A stretch of 64,000 nt of DNA from Kaistella yonginensis (GCF_030409525.1 NZ_JAUFQB010000011.1:1-64000), one strand, 5' to 3'; counted from the first letter of the stretch, positions 49,257 to 59,419 are shown. The notes: a model not told the origin generated them from the sequence alone. Program-made: numbers and translations.

Positions 49257-50120
49257 TTATTCCTTTTTATTTTTTTTTCGGTTTTTCCATTTTTTAAAAC
49301 TGAAGATCAAAATGGGAATCATCAAAAAGAACGGCCAGAAAGAAATTACGCCCAACATAAAACCTACAAAACTATTCCAACCTTGCGAAATGGAATCTGC
49401 AAAACGGCTTCCAAAACCAATCCTGGAAGTAACGGAATCTCGCACTTTTTCTTTGTAAAGGGTAAGTTGCAAGGTGCTGTAATTCACTTGATCATCAATG
49501 AAACGTAGTCTGCCAACTGCCACGTCAATCTCATCTTCCAACCCTCTGATTTTTTCTTGAATTTCCAACATATCTTTGGTAGAAGAGGCTCCTTTCAATA
49601 AATCCCGATATTTCTCGAGGTAGATTTTTTTATTGGCTAACTTTATAGAAACATCGGTATATTCTTCGGTTACATCATCGGAAGAAATATTTTTTGAAAG
49701 TACTGAACCAATTCCCTCTGAAAAAGAAAGGATCAAAGCATCAAAATTTTGATAAGGAACTCGGATTTTCACATTTAAACTTTCGCTATACTCATCATTT
49801 CGAAAACTTTCATCTTGAATATACGCATTTGTCTTTTTTAATTTTTCTTCAATTTTTAGTTTGGATTTATCGATGCTGGCAACTTGAATTTCCATTCGCC
49901 CATTTTTGATGATTTTTTTGGAAATGGTATCCGATTTTCCAGAAGATTTATCTGGAATTGACTGTTTTGGAGCTAGGCTATTCGACGTTGATGGTGGTTC
50001 AGTAACCACTTCCATCAGGTTTGCATTGACTTCCATCGATTTCATTTCAGAACTACTGGAGTTCGAGTCGGAACAAGAAAAGAGTACTGCAAAGAGAGAA
50101 AGAGTTAAAAAATTTTTCAT
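49257..50120 (-). CDS. DUF4349 domain lipoprotein
   Basis: 287 residues from the ATG at 50120 (MKNFLTLSLFAVLFSC). Lipobox LFSC, a Ser-rich linker, then the DUF4349 core: IIKNGRMEIQVASIDKSKLKIEEKL, NVKIRVPYQNFDALILSF, SSDDVTEEYTDVSIKLANKK, KDMLEIQEKIRGLEDEIDVAVGR and the closing STLQLTLYKE. A C-terminal transmembrane segment (FVGFMLGVISFWPFFLMIPILI) and Lys-rich tail give it a second membrane anchor. The function of DUF4349 is not established. It is probably cotranscribed with the DUF962 gene 36 bp upstream. Confidence 0.8.
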   Translation of the reverse strand: MKNFLTLSLFAVLFSCSDSNSSSSEMKSMEVNANLMEVVTEPPSTSNSLAPKQSIPDKSSGKSDTISKKIIKNGRMEIQVASIDKSKLKIEEKLKKTNAYIQDESFRNDEYSESLNVKIRVPYQNFDALILSFSEGIGSVLSKNISSDDVTEEYTDVSIKLANKKIYLEKYRDLLKGASSTKDMLEIQEKIRGLEDEIDVAVGRLRFIDDQVNYSTLQLTLYKEKVRDSVTSRIGFGSRFADSISQGWNSFVGFMLGVISFWPFFLMIPILIFSFKKWKNRKKNKKE

Positions 50121-50156
50121 GTTGGAGGATTTGAAGAAGAGCATCAAAAATGGTGC

Positions 50157-50630
50157 TTAATATTTAATTTTGATTTTCTTTAAGAGAAAACTTAAAAGCC
50201 AGATAGGACCGATCAACAAAAATTGTAAGTCTTTTATGAAACTCGGTTTCTTACCTTCTATTTTATGTCCGTAAAATTGACCAAACCACGAAAGTGTGAA
50301 AATAGTAAGGAAAAATATCCAAGAGTGGTGCTCAAATTTTACATTGATAAAATAAACAAGATGTTCCATTAACAACATGATGAAAATCATGATTAAAGCA
50401 ATGCGCCACGATAATTTGAAATAGAATAGGGTAACCAATGAAATCGCAAGGATCGAAACCAAACTGATCAACCCGAAATATTGAATGAAAATATGAGGCG
50501 ACGGGATTAAGGAAATAAAGCCTAAAATTGACCAAAAAATCAACGGAACGCAAATCCAATGAATGATTTTGTTATTGTGGTTTTGATGACTTTCTGCGTA
50601 CTCAGCAAAGAATTGATCTATTTTTCTCAT
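50157..50630 (-). CDS. Mpo1-like (DUF962) membrane protein
   Basis: 157 residues. The conserved start YAESHQNHNNKIIHWICVPLI and the end QFYGHKIEGKKPSFIKDLQFLLIGPIWLL carry the His/Glu residues of the Mpo1/DUF962 family. Yeast Mpo1 is an iron-dependent dioxygenase that shortens 2-hydroxy fatty acids. Four hydrophobic helices lie between. All His positions expected for the metal site appear present. A role in 2-hydroxy fatty acid or sphingolipid-type catabolism is a family-based inference. It is upstream of the DUF4349 lipoprotein gene. Confidence 0.82.
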   Translation of the reverse strand: MRKIDQFFAEYAESHQNHNNKIIHWICVPLIFWSILGFISLIPSPHIFIQYFGLISLVSILAISLVTLFYFKLSWRIALIMIFIMLLMEHLVYFINVKFEHHSWIFFLTIFTLSWFGQFYGHKIEGKKPSFIKDLQFLLIGPIWLLSFLLKKIKIKY

Positions 50631-50732
50631 TTATTCTGAAATTTCATCGTACTAAATTACTCATTCTTTTAATAAATAAATTACGTTTTTCCAGAAAGAC
50701 TTTGATGAATGCGATTCTTGTTAATATTTCCT

Positions 50733-50740
50733 TATTTTTG
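50733..50740 (+). promoter_or_regulatory. -7 element for the methyltransferase
   Basis: TATTTTTG, 16 bp before the ATG at 50757. Confidence 0.45.
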
Positions 50741-50756
50741 GCAAAATTTATTAAGA

Positions 50757-51461
50757 ATGAAAGATTTAATGGGACAGGCAATCTGGGACTTTTATCACGA
50801 TGATAGCCCCGAGAATTTACTTACAGAAACTTCAATTTCTGAAATGGATGATTTGCCGGTTGAATATCTTTTTCGGGATTTTGATGAAATGAATTTGGTG
50901 GAACAAAAAGCTTTAGAATTAGCGAAAGGTAAAGTTTTGGATATTGGAGCAGGAGCCGGTTCACACAGCCTCTATCTTCAGAATGAAAAAGGTTTAGATG
51001 TTTTGGCCTTAGATTTTTCACCGAAATCTATTGAAGTTTGTAAGTTGCGTGGTGTTGAAAAAACACGCTGTTCTGATATTCTACAATATTCCGGGGAATC
51101 TTTTGATACCATTCTTTTATTAATGAATGGAACTGGCATTTTTGAATCGCTGGACAAAATCGATTTGTACCTTGAAAAATTACACTCATTTTTAAAGGAC
51201 GAGGGACAAATTTTAATCGACAGTACCGATATTCTCTACATGTATGACCGAGATGAAGACGGAGGTGTGATGGTTCCAGCAGATCACTATTACGGCGAAG
51301 TCGATTATTTTTTGCACTATAAACTCGACACTGAAAAACCGATTAAATGGCTTTATCTGGATTTTAACACCATGAAAAAAGCTGTTGAAAATAATGGATT
51401 TACGATTGAAAAAATTCTGCAGGAAGAAGATTCTTTTTTAGCAAGATTAACGAAAAAATAA
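50757..51461 (+). CDS. Class I SAM-dependent methyltransferase, substrate unknown
   Basis: 234 residues from the ATG at 50757; a start 48 bp earlier would lie upstream of the -7 element at 50733-50740 and add an unlikely hydrophobic peptide. The Rossmann motif VLDIGAGAGSHSLYL binds SAM, followed by LALDFSPKSIEVCK, the motif II/III region FDTILLLMNGTGIFESL and LKDEGQILIDSTD. The C-terminal half (GEVDYFLHYKLDTEKPIKWL) is particular to this subfamily. The acceptor substrate is not identifiable from sequence. It is convergent with metG. Confidence 0.82.
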   Translation: MKDLMGQAIWDFYHDDSPENLLTETSISEMDDLPVEYLFRDFDEMNLVEQKALELAKGKVLDIGAGAGSHSLYLQNEKGLDVLALDFSPKSIEVCKLRGVEKTRCSDILQYSGESFDTILLLMNGTGIFESLDKIDLYLEKLHSFLKDEGQILIDSTDILYMYDRDEDGGVMVPADHYYGEVDYFLHYKLDTEKPIKWLYLDFNTMKKAVENNGFTIEKILQEEDSFLARLTKK

Positions 51462-51505
51462 ATTCTCGCAGATTTAGCAGATTTTATTAGAAGAAAATTT
51501 TAAGC

Positions 51506-51545
51506 GTCTCAAGTCCCTCTCCTTTGGAGAGGGACTTAGGGTGAG
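51506..51545. repeat. Dispersed intergenic hairpin element (CCCTCTCC-type)
   Basis: AAGTCCCTCTCC (51511-51522) and GGAGAGGGACTT (51525-51536) form a perfect 12-bp stem with a TT loop, and CTC/GAG continues it around a small bulge. The frame 'ccctctcctttggagagggacttagggtgagg' recurs between genes in many Bacteroidota genomes, in my recollection. There is no T-run, so it is not a standard terminator although it lies just after the metG stop. Confidence 0.6.
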
Positions 51546-51549
51546 GAAT

Positions 51550-53583
51550 TTACCCAATCTCAACACCGTTTTCTACTTGCTTTTCAGGAGTTACAAATAC
51601 TAATTTTCCGTCAGCGTTATTTGTTAAAAGCAACATTCCCTGAGATTCGATTCCTCTGATTTTACGTGGAGCAAGATTGAGTAAAATCATGACTTGTTTT
51701 CCAACACATTCTTCCGGCGTGAAACTTTCAGCAACTCCAGAAACAACCGTTCTAACGTCAACTCCAGTATCTACGGAGAATTTCAATAATTTATCTGCTT
51801 TCTCTACTTTTTCTGCAGTGAGAATTGTAGCAGTTCTTAAATCGATTTTTGTAAAATCATCAAATTGAATTTCTTCTTTCATCGGGTTGGCTTTAGGATT
51901 TGTTTTTTTGTTAGATTCTTTGGTATTCTCTAATTTCTGAATTTGAAATTCAATCGTTTCATCTTCAATTTTTGAGAATAATAATTCTGCCGGATTAATT
52001 AGATGTCCGGTTTTGATGAGTACTTTTTCATTTTTAATGTCGCTCCAACTTAATTGAGAAACATTAAACATTTTCTGTAATTTCTCTGCACTGAAAGGAA
52101 GGAACGGTTCACAGATTTGTGCTAATCCAACTGCAATTTGTGCTGCGATAAATAAAGAACTTGCGGCTTTTTCCGGATTATCTTTAATGGTTTTCCAAGG
52201 TTCTTCAATTTGCAGATATTGATTTCCGAAACGTGCCAGATTCATCATCGCTGTCAAAGCATTTCTGAATTCGTATTGTTCTAAGAAATTTTCAACTTCG
52301 GTCGCGGCTTTTGTAATCTCGTTTAATTCTTCAGCATTTTCATTTCCGGCTGGAACAACTCCATCGTAATATTTATGAATAAGAACGGCAACTCTATTAA
52401 TAAAGTTTCCGAAAATTCCCACCAATTCTGAATTGTTTTTGGTTTGGAAATCTTTCCAGGTAAAGTTATTGTCTTTGGTTTCCGGCGCTGAAGAAAGAAG
52501 AGCGTATCGCAATACATCTTGTTGCCCCGGGAATTCCTGAACATATTCGTGCGCCCAAACTGCCCAGTTTCTGGAAGTTGAGATTTTGTCGTTTTCTAAA
52601 TTTAAAAATTCAAAAGCCGGAACATTGGTTGGCATTTTGTAATCGCCATGCGCTTTCATCATCGCCGGGAAAATAATGCAGTGGAAAACGATATTGTCTT
52701 TTCCGATAAAATGAACCAAGTCTGAATTCTCGTTTTGCCAGTAATCTTTCCAGTCTTTTCCGTTTTTTTCTGCCCACTCTTGGGTGAAAGAAATATAACC
52801 GATCGGCGCATCAAACCAAACATAAAGCACTTTTCCGTCGGCGTTTGGAAGAGGAACAGGCACCCCCCAATTCAGATCGCGGGTCATGGCTCTGGGCTTC
52901 AAACCATCGGTTAACCACGATTTTACTTGGCCGTAAACATTGGGTTTCCAATCATCTTTATGTCCTTCGATAATCCATTCATTCAGGAAATCTTCATATT
53001 CATTTAAAGGAAGGTACCAGTTTTTAGTTTCCTTTAAAATCGGAATATTTCCGCTCAACATGGATTTTGGATTGATTAATTCTGAGGGGGAAAGGGTAGA
53101 CCCACATTTTTCGCACTGATCACCGTAAGCGTTATCGTTGCTACAATTAGGGCAGGTTCCAACGATATATCGGTCGGCTAAAAATTCATTGGCTTGTTCA
53201 TCAAAATATTGTTCAGAAACTTCTTCGATAAACTTCTCTTTATTGTATAGCGTTTTGAAAAAATCCTGACTAACATCACGATGTCTTTCAGAAGTGGTGC
53301 GCGAATATTCATCAAATGAAATCCCTAAATCTTCAAAAGATTTTTTAATGATTCCATGATATTTATCTACAATATCCTGTGGGGTAACGCCTTCTTTTTT
53401 TGCACGAATCGTGATGGGAATTCCGTGTTCATCGGAACCGCAAATAAATGCAACGTCTTTTCCTAGTCTTCTTTGAAATCTCGCATATACATCAGCGGGA
53501 ATATAAACTCCGGCTAAATGGCCAATATGAACTGGTCCGTTGGCGTACGGTAAGGCAGCCGTAATCATTTTTCTATTTGACAT
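51550..53583 (-). CDS. metG: Methionine-tRNA ligase
   Basis: 677 residues. Class I signature HIGH at 19-22 ([10 protein letters not shown]), the zinc-knuckle [19 protein letters not shown], the second signature [15 protein letters not shown] (a KMSKS variant), the anticodon-binding helical domain, a Lys/Asn-rich linker and a C-terminal EMAPII-like tRNA-binding domain from about 575 ([36 protein letters not shown]). The last domain promotes dimerisation and tRNA docking. A TATCTTTG -7 element lies upstream. Confidence 0.96.
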   Translation of the reverse strand: MSNRKMITAALPYANGPVHIGHLAGVYIPADVYARFQRRLGKDVAFICGSDEHGIPITIRAKKEGVTPQDIVDKYHGIIKKSFEDLGISFDEYSRTTSERHRDVSQDFFKTLYNKEKFIEEVSEQYFDEQANEFLADRYIVGTCPNCSNDNAYGDQCEKCGSTLSPSELINPKSMLSGNIPILKETKNWYLPLNEYEDFLNEWIIEGHKDDWKPNVYGQVKSWLTDGLKPRAMTRDLNWGVPVPLPNADGKVLYVWFDAPIGYISFTQEWAEKNGKDWKDYWQNENSDLVHFIGKDNIVFHCIIFPAMMKAHGDYKMPTNVPAFEFLNLENDKISTSRNWAVWAHEYVQEFPGQQDVLRYALLSSAPETKDNNFTWKDFQTKNNSELVGIFGNFINRVAVLIHKYYDGVVPAGNENAEELNEITKAATEVENFLEQYEFRNALTAMMNLARFGNQYLQIEEPWKTIKDNPEKAASSLFIAAQIAVGLAQICEPFLPFSAEKLQKMFNVSQLSWSDIKNEKVLIKTGHLINPAELLFSKIEDETIEFQIQKLENTKESNKKTNPKANPMKEEIQFDDFTKIDLRTATILTAEKVEKADKLLKFSVDTGVDVRTVVSGVAESFTPEECVGKQVMILLNLAPRKIRGIESQGMLLLTNNADGKLVFVTPEKQVENGVEIG

Positions 53584-53603
53584 ATATTTTGTCTAATTTT
53601 TTG

Positions 53604-53611
53604 CAAAGATA
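53604..53611 (-). promoter_or_regulatory. -7 element for metG
   Basis: Minus-strand TATCTTTG, 20 bp before the metG ATG at 53583. Confidence 0.5.
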
Positions 53612-53816
53612 AGGGTTATCGAGTGGACTAGAAACTTTCCCAATTGATTATTATTAATTATTATCTTATTTTTAAAATCATCAAAATTTGGCGCGCTAAG
53701 TGGTATTCTTGCTAAACACTTGTTTATATTATTGTTAATTTATCTGAATTTATTTAGAACTACTCATTTTGTTATTGTAATGATTACTAGTACGTTATGA
53801 TTTAGGTAGGTTTTTA

Positions 53817-53829
53817 AAGAATGATTCTT
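53817..53829. promoter_or_regulatory. Candidate operator palindrome upstream of susC
   Basis: AAGAAT-G-ATTCTT is a perfect inverted repeat about 120 bp before the susC start, in the only long noncoding stretch before the locus. It is small, so chance is possible. Confidence 0.3.
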
Positions 53830-53948
53830 ATCACGAATAATTAACATTTCCCTAAAAAAAATTATTATAACTGAAAAATTTCTTAAATTGCATTGCTCCT
53901 TTTAAGAGGATCGTGGTTATTGAATATTAATCCTTAAATTTTATTTTT

Positions 53949-56693
53949 GTGAGAAACTATACGAAAGTTTTAAAAATTGCTCCCGCTTTTTTATTGGCAG
54001 GAACAATGCTAAACGCACAAACAACTGACACCATTAAAACTGCCGAAATTGAGCAGGTTGTTTTAATTGGTTATGGAAAACAGAAGAAAGAAGATCTTAC
54101 CGGATCAATTGCTTCAATCACTTCCAAAGACTTTAATCCTGGATCTACTTCAGCAGATCAGTTGATTATTGGAAAAGCACCTGGTGTTACCGTTACCGGA
54201 AACGGTGGTAATCCTGGGTCTGGAGCAACCATTCGTATTCGAGGTGGTGCTTCGTTAACAGCAAGTAATGATCCTTTAATTGTGATCGACGGTATTCCGA
54301 TGGATTTTGGCGGGATCAGTGGCGCCTCAAATGCATTGGCATTGATTAACCCAAATGATATCGAATCTTTTGACGTTTTGAAAGATGCTTCTGCAGCTGC
54401 AATTTACGGAAACAGAGCCTCGAATGGGGTAATTTTGATTACCACCAAAAAAGGGTCTTCGGGTAAATTACGTGTAAACTTCTCCACCTCAGGTTCTGTA
54501 TCTACCAAAATGGGAAATCAGAGCGTTTTAACTGCGGACGAGTTTAGAGCATTTGTACAAGCAAATGCTTCCCAGAATTACATCAACAAGCTCGGTAAAG
54601 CAAATACCAACTGGCAAGATTTAATTTATCAAACCGCTTGGGGAACTGATAATAACGTGGCAATTACTGGGGGAATCAAAAAATTACCTTACCGCTTGTC
54701 GCTAGGTTACAATGAGCAAAATGGTATTGTAAGAACCAATGAGTTTAAAAGAACATCAGTAGGTTTAAACCTTACACCGAAATTCTTTGACAACCATTTG
54801 AGTGTTACGGCTAACGTGAAAGGGTCGATGACCGAAAATCGTTTCCCAGCTGGTGTCATCGGAGCAGCACAGTTTTTTGATCCTACTCAAGAAGTCTATG
54901 ACTACTCACCACAGGGAAATCAAGTGAATAATTACTGGGAATGGTTTTTAAATCCTACGAACATTAATGTCAATGCCACCAGAAACCCGATTGCTTCTTT
55001 ATATGGCAGAAGAGATGTTTCTACCGTTTTCCGTGGAATTGGAAATTTACAGTTGGATTATAAATTTCATTTCTTACCCGACTTGCATTTTAATGTAATC
55101 GGTGGATATGATTATCAGAAAGGAAATGGAGCAATTACGCAATACCCAGGTTATGCGGGAATGCTTGCTTCCGGAGATGTAAGTACACGAAGAGATTATA
55201 CGCAGGAAAAAACAAATAAGTTATTAGAAACGTATTTAAACTACGTTAAAACAATATCTGCAATTGATACTAAAGTAGATTTAATGGCTGGTTATTCTTA
55301 TCAGCAGTTTCATGATGAGGTGCCTTCCGCAACTACGTATTATGGAAACCCAACCAGAGTTTCTACACCGAGTAATCGCTATGAAGGTAAATTGACCTTA
55401 TTAGGATTTTATGGTCGTGGAATTTTCAGCATTGCCAACAAATATATCTTAACAGGATCGGTAAGAAGAGACGCTACGTCTCGATTCTACAATGGTACAG
55501 ATTTGAAAAACAACTGGGGAACATTCTATGCAGCCTCAGGAGCTTGGAAAATTAAAAACGAAAGTTTCCTAAAAAACTCCAGCGTATTTTCTGATTTGAA
55601 ATTAAGAGCAGGTTGGGGAGAAACCGGACAACAGGAAGTAGGTGGGTATTATAACTCCTTTGCCTCTTATAATGTATCTGATCCTACCGCTCAATATGGT
55701 TTCGGAGATCAATTTTATCTAATGTACCGCCCGACGCAGTATAACCCGAATTTAACTTGGGAAACTACGGAGACCATTAATGCTGGTTTAGATTTTGGCT
55801 TCTGGAGAAATAGAGTTACAGGTTCAATCGACTGGTTCAAGAAAAAAACCAGAGATTTACAAGCAAGAGTTCAAGTACCCGCAGGTGAATTCAGCAATAC
55901 CAATATTAAAAATATAGGATTGATGGAAACAGACGGGATCGAATTCCTAATCAACGTAACTCCTATTAAAACAGAAGACTTTACCTGGGATTTCAGCTTT
56001 AATGTGGCTCAATACAACCCTGAAGTTACTCATTTTGATGATGTTGCCGATGGTTACATTATTCAGCAAGGAGGAATTTCTGGTGGAGTTGGGAATACCG
56101 TGCAAGCACACAGCGTAGGTTACACTCCATTTAGTTTTTATGTGTATCAACAAGCTTACGATGCTGCTGGGAAACCTTTAGAAGGAGTTTATGTAGACAG
56201 AAACGGAGACGGTAAAATCAGTGCAGATGGTGATAAATATTTCTACCAATCGACCACACCAGATGCTACCTTCGGTTTCTCGACCAAATTCAAATACAAA
56301 AACTGGGATCTGTCAACTTCTTTGAGAGCGGTTTTAGGTAATTATGTGTACAATAACTTTGATTCTCAATCGAATGTGCAAAGTATTGCAACCAATGAAT
56401 ACTTACAGAATATCTCTAGCACAACTGCAAACTACGGTTTTGGAACGCCGCAATACTGGAGTGATGCTTTTGTAGAAGATGCTTCATTCTTAAGAATGGA
56501 TAATTTGACGCTTGGCTATAACTTTGGTGATGTTTTCAATTCAGGAAGTAACCTTAGAGTGTATGGTATGGCGCAGAACGTATTTGTAGTTACTGATTAC
56601 TCAGGCGTAGATCCAGAAATTTTTGGAAATATTGATAATGGATTTTATCAAAGACCAAAAGTATATTCATTAGGATTAAACTTTCAATTTTAA
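53949..56693 (+). CDS. SusC/RagA-family TonB-linked outer-membrane protein
   Basis: 914 residues. Signal peptide about 1-23 (ending GTMLNAQ), an almost immediate TonB-box-like segment (EIEQVVLIGYGKQKKEDLTGSI read in two parts), the plug with IIGKAPGVTV, TIRIRGGASLTASNDPLIVIDG, VLKDASAAAIYGNRASNGVILITT, and the TonB-dependent receptor barrel ending VYSLGLNFQF. It lacks the usual N-terminal carboxypeptidase-like domain of many SusC proteins. It forms the TonB-driven pore over which SusD closes as a lid, importing oligosaccharides. The start is GTG; a -7-like TATTTTTG overlaps it, so the true promoter is probably further upstream. Confidence 0.92.
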   Translation: MRNYTKVLKIAPAFLLAGTMLNAQTTDTIKTAEIEQVVLIGYGKQKKEDLTGSIASITSKDFNPGSTSADQLIIGKAPGVTVTGNGGNPGSGATIRIRGGASLTASNDPLIVIDGIPMDFGGISGASNALALINPNDIESFDVLKDASAAAIYGNRASNGVILITTKKGSSGKLRVNFSTSGSVSTKMGNQSVLTADEFRAFVQANASQNYINKLGKANTNWQDLIYQTAWGTDNNVAITGGIKKLPYRLSLGYNEQNGIVRTNEFKRTSVGLNLTPKFFDNHLSVTANVKGSMTENRFPAGVIGAAQFFDPTQEVYDYSPQGNQVNNYWEWFLNPTNINVNATRNPIASLYGRRDVSTVFRGIGNLQLDYKFHFLPDLHFNVIGGYDYQKGNGAITQYPGYAGMLASGDVSTRRDYTQEKTNKLLETYLNYVKTISAIDTKVDLMAGYSYQQFHDEVPSATTYYGNPTRVSTPSNRYEGKLTLLGFYGRGIFSIANKYILTGSVRRDATSRFYNGTDLKNNWGTFYAASGAWKIKNESFLKNSSVFSDLKLRAGWGETGQQEVGGYYNSFASYNVSDPTAQYGFGDQFYLMYRPTQYNPNLTWETTETINAGLDFGFWRNRVTGSIDWFKKKTRDLQARVQVPAGEFSNTNIKNIGLMETDGIEFLINVTPIKTEDFTWDFSFNVAQYNPEVTHFDDVADGYIIQQGGISGGVGNTVQAHSVGYTPFSFYVYQQAYDAAGKPLEGVYVDRNGDGKISADGDKYFYQSTTPDATFGFSTKFKYKNWDLSTSLRAVLGNYVYNNFDSQSNVQSIATNEYLQNISSTTANYGFGTPQYWSDAFVEDASFLRMDNLTLGYNFGDVFNSGSNLRVYGMAQNVFVVTDYSGVDPEIFGNIDNGFYQRPKVYSLGLNFQF

Positions 56694-56705
56694 CAATTAA
56701 CAACA

Positions 56706-58268
56706 ATGAAAAATTTCAGAATAAAAAATATTTCGATCGTGTTAGCCCTTTTTGGTGGTTCGCTGGTAATGACCTCTTGTATTGATGATTTAAGACAAGA
56801 ACCTATCACCGAAGTTACCGCTGCAAGTCTTTACAAAGACTTCGGTAATTACAAAAATCTCTTAGCGAAGTTATATGGTGGCTTAGCTGTTGGTGGACAA
56901 ACTGGTGGCGATGGAAATGGTGATATCGCCGATATTGATGGTGGATTCTCCAACTACATGCGCTTGCTTTACACCATGCAAGAAATTACAACCGATGAAG
57001 CCGTAATTGGTTGGAATGATGGTACCTTACCAGAATTTCATAAAATGACGTGGACACCGTCTAATGAATTTAACAATGCCATGTATTACAGATTGTATAC
57101 TGAAGTTGCTTTCTGTAATGAGTTTATTAAAAACACAACAGATGAGATGTTAAGTTCAAACGGCATCTCAGGAGCGAATGCTGACGAAGCAAAAGTAATG
57201 CGCGCAGAAGCTAAATTTATTAGAGCCCAAGCGTATTACCATTTGTTAGATCTTTATGGTAATGTTCCTTTTGTAGATGAAACTACTTTTGGTACTTTAC
57301 CAAAACAAATTGCGAGACCAGAACTTTTTAAATATGTAGAAGCAGAATTATTGGCTGCGGCAAATGATTTAAAAGCACCGAAAACAAATGAATACGGAAG
57401 AGTTGACAAAGCAGCAGCTTGGTCTCTTCTTTCAAGATTATATCTAAATGCGAAAGTCTACACCGGAGCAGAACGAAATGCAGATGTTATTGCGAATACT
57501 GAAAAGGTAATTAGCGCTGGATATACACTCAATTCTAAATATGAAAATTTATTCTTAGCAGATAACCACCTAAACAACCCAGAAAATATTTTTTCTATTG
57601 TTTATGATGGCTTGAAAACCCAAACCAATGGTGGTACAACCTTTATGGTTCACGCTGCAATCGGTGGTACCATGGATCCTGCAGCTTTTGGAGTGAATGG
57701 CGGTTGGGGTGGTCTTAGAACGACCAAAGCTTTCGTGCAAAAATTTGAAGCTAGCGATTTAAGAGGCCGTTTCTATACCAGTGGCCAATCTTTAGAAATC
57801 AATGATTTAGGGAACTTTAATGATGGATATGCTTTTATCAAGTATAAAAACATAAAAAGTACCGGAGCAGTTGGTGCACATGATAACTGGGTAGAAGCCG
57901 ATATGCCAATCTACCGTTTAGCAGATATCTACTTAATGTATGCCGAGGCAGTCCTTAGAGGCGGTGGCGGTAGCATGACTACAGCAGTTGGATACATCAA
58001 TGCGTTGAGAACCAGAGCAAATGCCTCTACCGTTTCATTTATTGATCTTAACTTTATCTTAGACGAAAGGTCTAGAGAATTGTCTTGGGAGAATACAAGA
58101 AGAACGGATCTAATTCGTTTTGGGAAATTCACTTCAGCTACTTATTTATGGCCTTGGAAAGGAAATGCAAAAGATGGTATTGCCGTGGGCGAGCACCGTA
58201 ATTTGTTCCCAATCCCTAATAATGATTTGGTCGTAAACAAGAATCTGAAACAAAATCCTGGTTATTAA
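56706..58268 (+). CDS. RagB/SusD-family nutrient-binding lipoprotein
   Basis: 520 residues. Lipobox MTSC (Cys25) is followed by IDDLRQEP, acidic residues that may help surface export. The SusD helical core with TPR-like elements is recognisable from YKDFGNYKNLLAKLYGGL, EVAFCNEFIKNT, MRAEAKFIRAQAYYHLLDLYGNVPFV, RVDKAAAWSLLSRLYLNA, and the C-terminal ADIYLMYAEAVLRGGG, LDERSRELSWENTRRTDLIRFGKF and FPIPNNDLVVNKNLKQNPGY. It lies 12 bp after susC and forms the lid of the SusC pore. Its ligand is likely an alpha-glucan, from the locus. Confidence 0.93.
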   Translation: MKNFRIKNISIVLALFGGSLVMTSCIDDLRQEPITEVTAASLYKDFGNYKNLLAKLYGGLAVGGQTGGDGNGDIADIDGGFSNYMRLLYTMQEITTDEAVIGWNDGTLPEFHKMTWTPSNEFNNAMYYRLYTEVAFCNEFIKNTTDEMLSSNGISGANADEAKVMRAEAKFIRAQAYYHLLDLYGNVPFVDETTFGTLPKQIARPELFKYVEAELLAAANDLKAPKTNEYGRVDKAAAWSLLSRLYLNAKVYTGAERNADVIANTEKVISAGYTLNSKYENLFLADNHLNNPENIFSIVYDGLKTQTNGGTTFMVHAAIGGTMDPAAFGVNGGWGGLRTTKAFVQKFEASDLRGRFYTSGQSLEINDLGNFNDGYAFIKYKNIKSTGAVGAHDNWVEADMPIYRLADIYLMYAEAVLRGGGGSMTTAVGYINALRTRANASTVSFIDLNFILDERSRELSWENTRRTDLIRFGKFTSATYLWPWKGNAKDGIAVGEHRNLFPIPNNDLVVNKNLKQNPGY

Positions 58269-58285
58269 TTATTAATAAAGAAACA

Positions 58286-59419
58286 ATGAAAAATAATATA
58301 TTTAAACATCTATTTTTGGCGGTTACCCTGATTTTAGGTTTGGCATCGTGCGAAGATCGCGATATCGTAACCATTGATAATCTAGCAGCGCCAATCGTGA
58401 TGGATCTTTCTGCGAATAGTTTGGTCTTAGACAAAAACTTTCCAGGCAATCCTGCACTTACCGTAACATGGCAATCTGCAGCCTATTCTGTGCCAACAGA
58501 AATTACCTACCAAATTGAAATCGCTCAAGACAAAGATTTCACCACACCCTACAAATTGGCAACCGTTGGTGGCTCACAAAGAGCAACTGCTTTTACCATG
58601 TTGCAAATGAATGATGCAGCGGCAGGAATTGGTTTACCACCAAGTGTTGCCAGTAAAATGTATATGAGAGTGATTTCCTATTTAGGAGTTGGCGAATCAT
58701 TGGCAGCAACGTCTAATGTGACTTCGTTGATGATTACTCCGTACGTTTTAACGTATCCTAGTTTTTACATCGTAGGTGCCGCTTCTTATGTGGGGTGGTC
58801 TCCAGACAAAGCACAACTTTTATATAAAAAAGATAACCTGTCTTATATCTACACCAATTTGCAAAGTGGCGAAAACTTTAGATTCCTGGGGCAATTGGCT
58901 TGGGATGGTAAAAACTATGCTTTGAATACGGATGGTACAAAACCAGAAAATCAGTATTTCAAACAATGGAGTGATGTTTTGGTTAAACCAGATGGCGATA
59001 ATGAAAACATTAAATTCACGGGTGAAACTGGAGTGTATAAAATTACCATCAATGCTACGCTTGGTGTGCAAACCATCGAAGCAAAAAAATCACCCATTAC
59101 AATGTATGATTTCCCTGAAATTTATCTTGTAGGAAATATCGCAGGCAACGGCTGGTCTCCAGAAAATGCCGTAGCAATGACCACCCTTGGTAATGGTGAA
59201 TATGAATTTACTTCTTCACTTGCGGGTGATACCGAATTCAAAATTATAGGACAAAAATCTTGGGGTGACCTCGATTGGGGAAATATCTCTGCAGATGGAA
59301 ATACCGGTTATGTTGGTCCTAAAGGAGATAACGGAAACATTAAATTTGCGGGTGATGGTGGTACGTACAAAATCACCGTGAACCTTAAAGCTGGAACTTA
59401 TAAAATTGTAAAGTTATAA
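58286..59419 (+). CDS. SusE-like outer-membrane glycan-binding lipoprotein
   Basis: 377 residues. Lipobox LASC is followed by EDRDI, an acidic stretch after the acylated Cys. An N-terminal SusE-type Ig-like domain (about 35-155, LVLDKNFPGNPALTVTWQSA) leads into two copies of a SusF/CBM58-like starch-binding module, each with FYIVGAASYVGWSPDKA or IYLVGNIAGNGWSPENA, FRFLGQLAWDGKNYALN or FKIIGQKSWGDLDWGN, and a YKITINATLG/YKITVNLKAG strand. These bind alpha-glucan at the cell surface. Located 17 bp after susD. Confidence 0.88.
   Translation: MKNNIFKHLFLAVTLILGLASCEDRDIVTIDNLAAPIVMDLSANSLVLDKNFPGNPALTVTWQSAAYSVPTEITYQIEIAQDKDFTTPYKLATVGGSQRATAFTMLQMNDAAAGIGLPPSVASKMYMRVISYLGVGESLAATSNVTSLMITPYVLTYPSFYIVGAASYVGWSPDKAQLLYKKDNLSYIYTNLQSGENFRFLGQLAWDGKNYALNTDGTKPENQYFKQWSDVLVKPDGDNENIKFTGETGVYKITINATLGVQTIEAKKSPITMYDFPEIYLVGNIAGNGWSPENAVAMTTLGNGEYEFTSSLAGDTEFKIIGQKSWGDLDWGNISADGNTGYVGPKGDNGNIKFAGDGGTYKITVNLKAGTYKIVKL

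Larger units (their letters stand above)
53584..53948. other. 365-bp divergent intergenic region metG/susC
   Basis: It carries the metG -7 element and, on the other side, the control region of the sus-like locus: a 13-bp palindrome at 53817-53829 and an element TATTTTTG (53942-53949) that overlaps the susC start. No ORF of note was seen. AT-rich. Confidence 0.6.
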
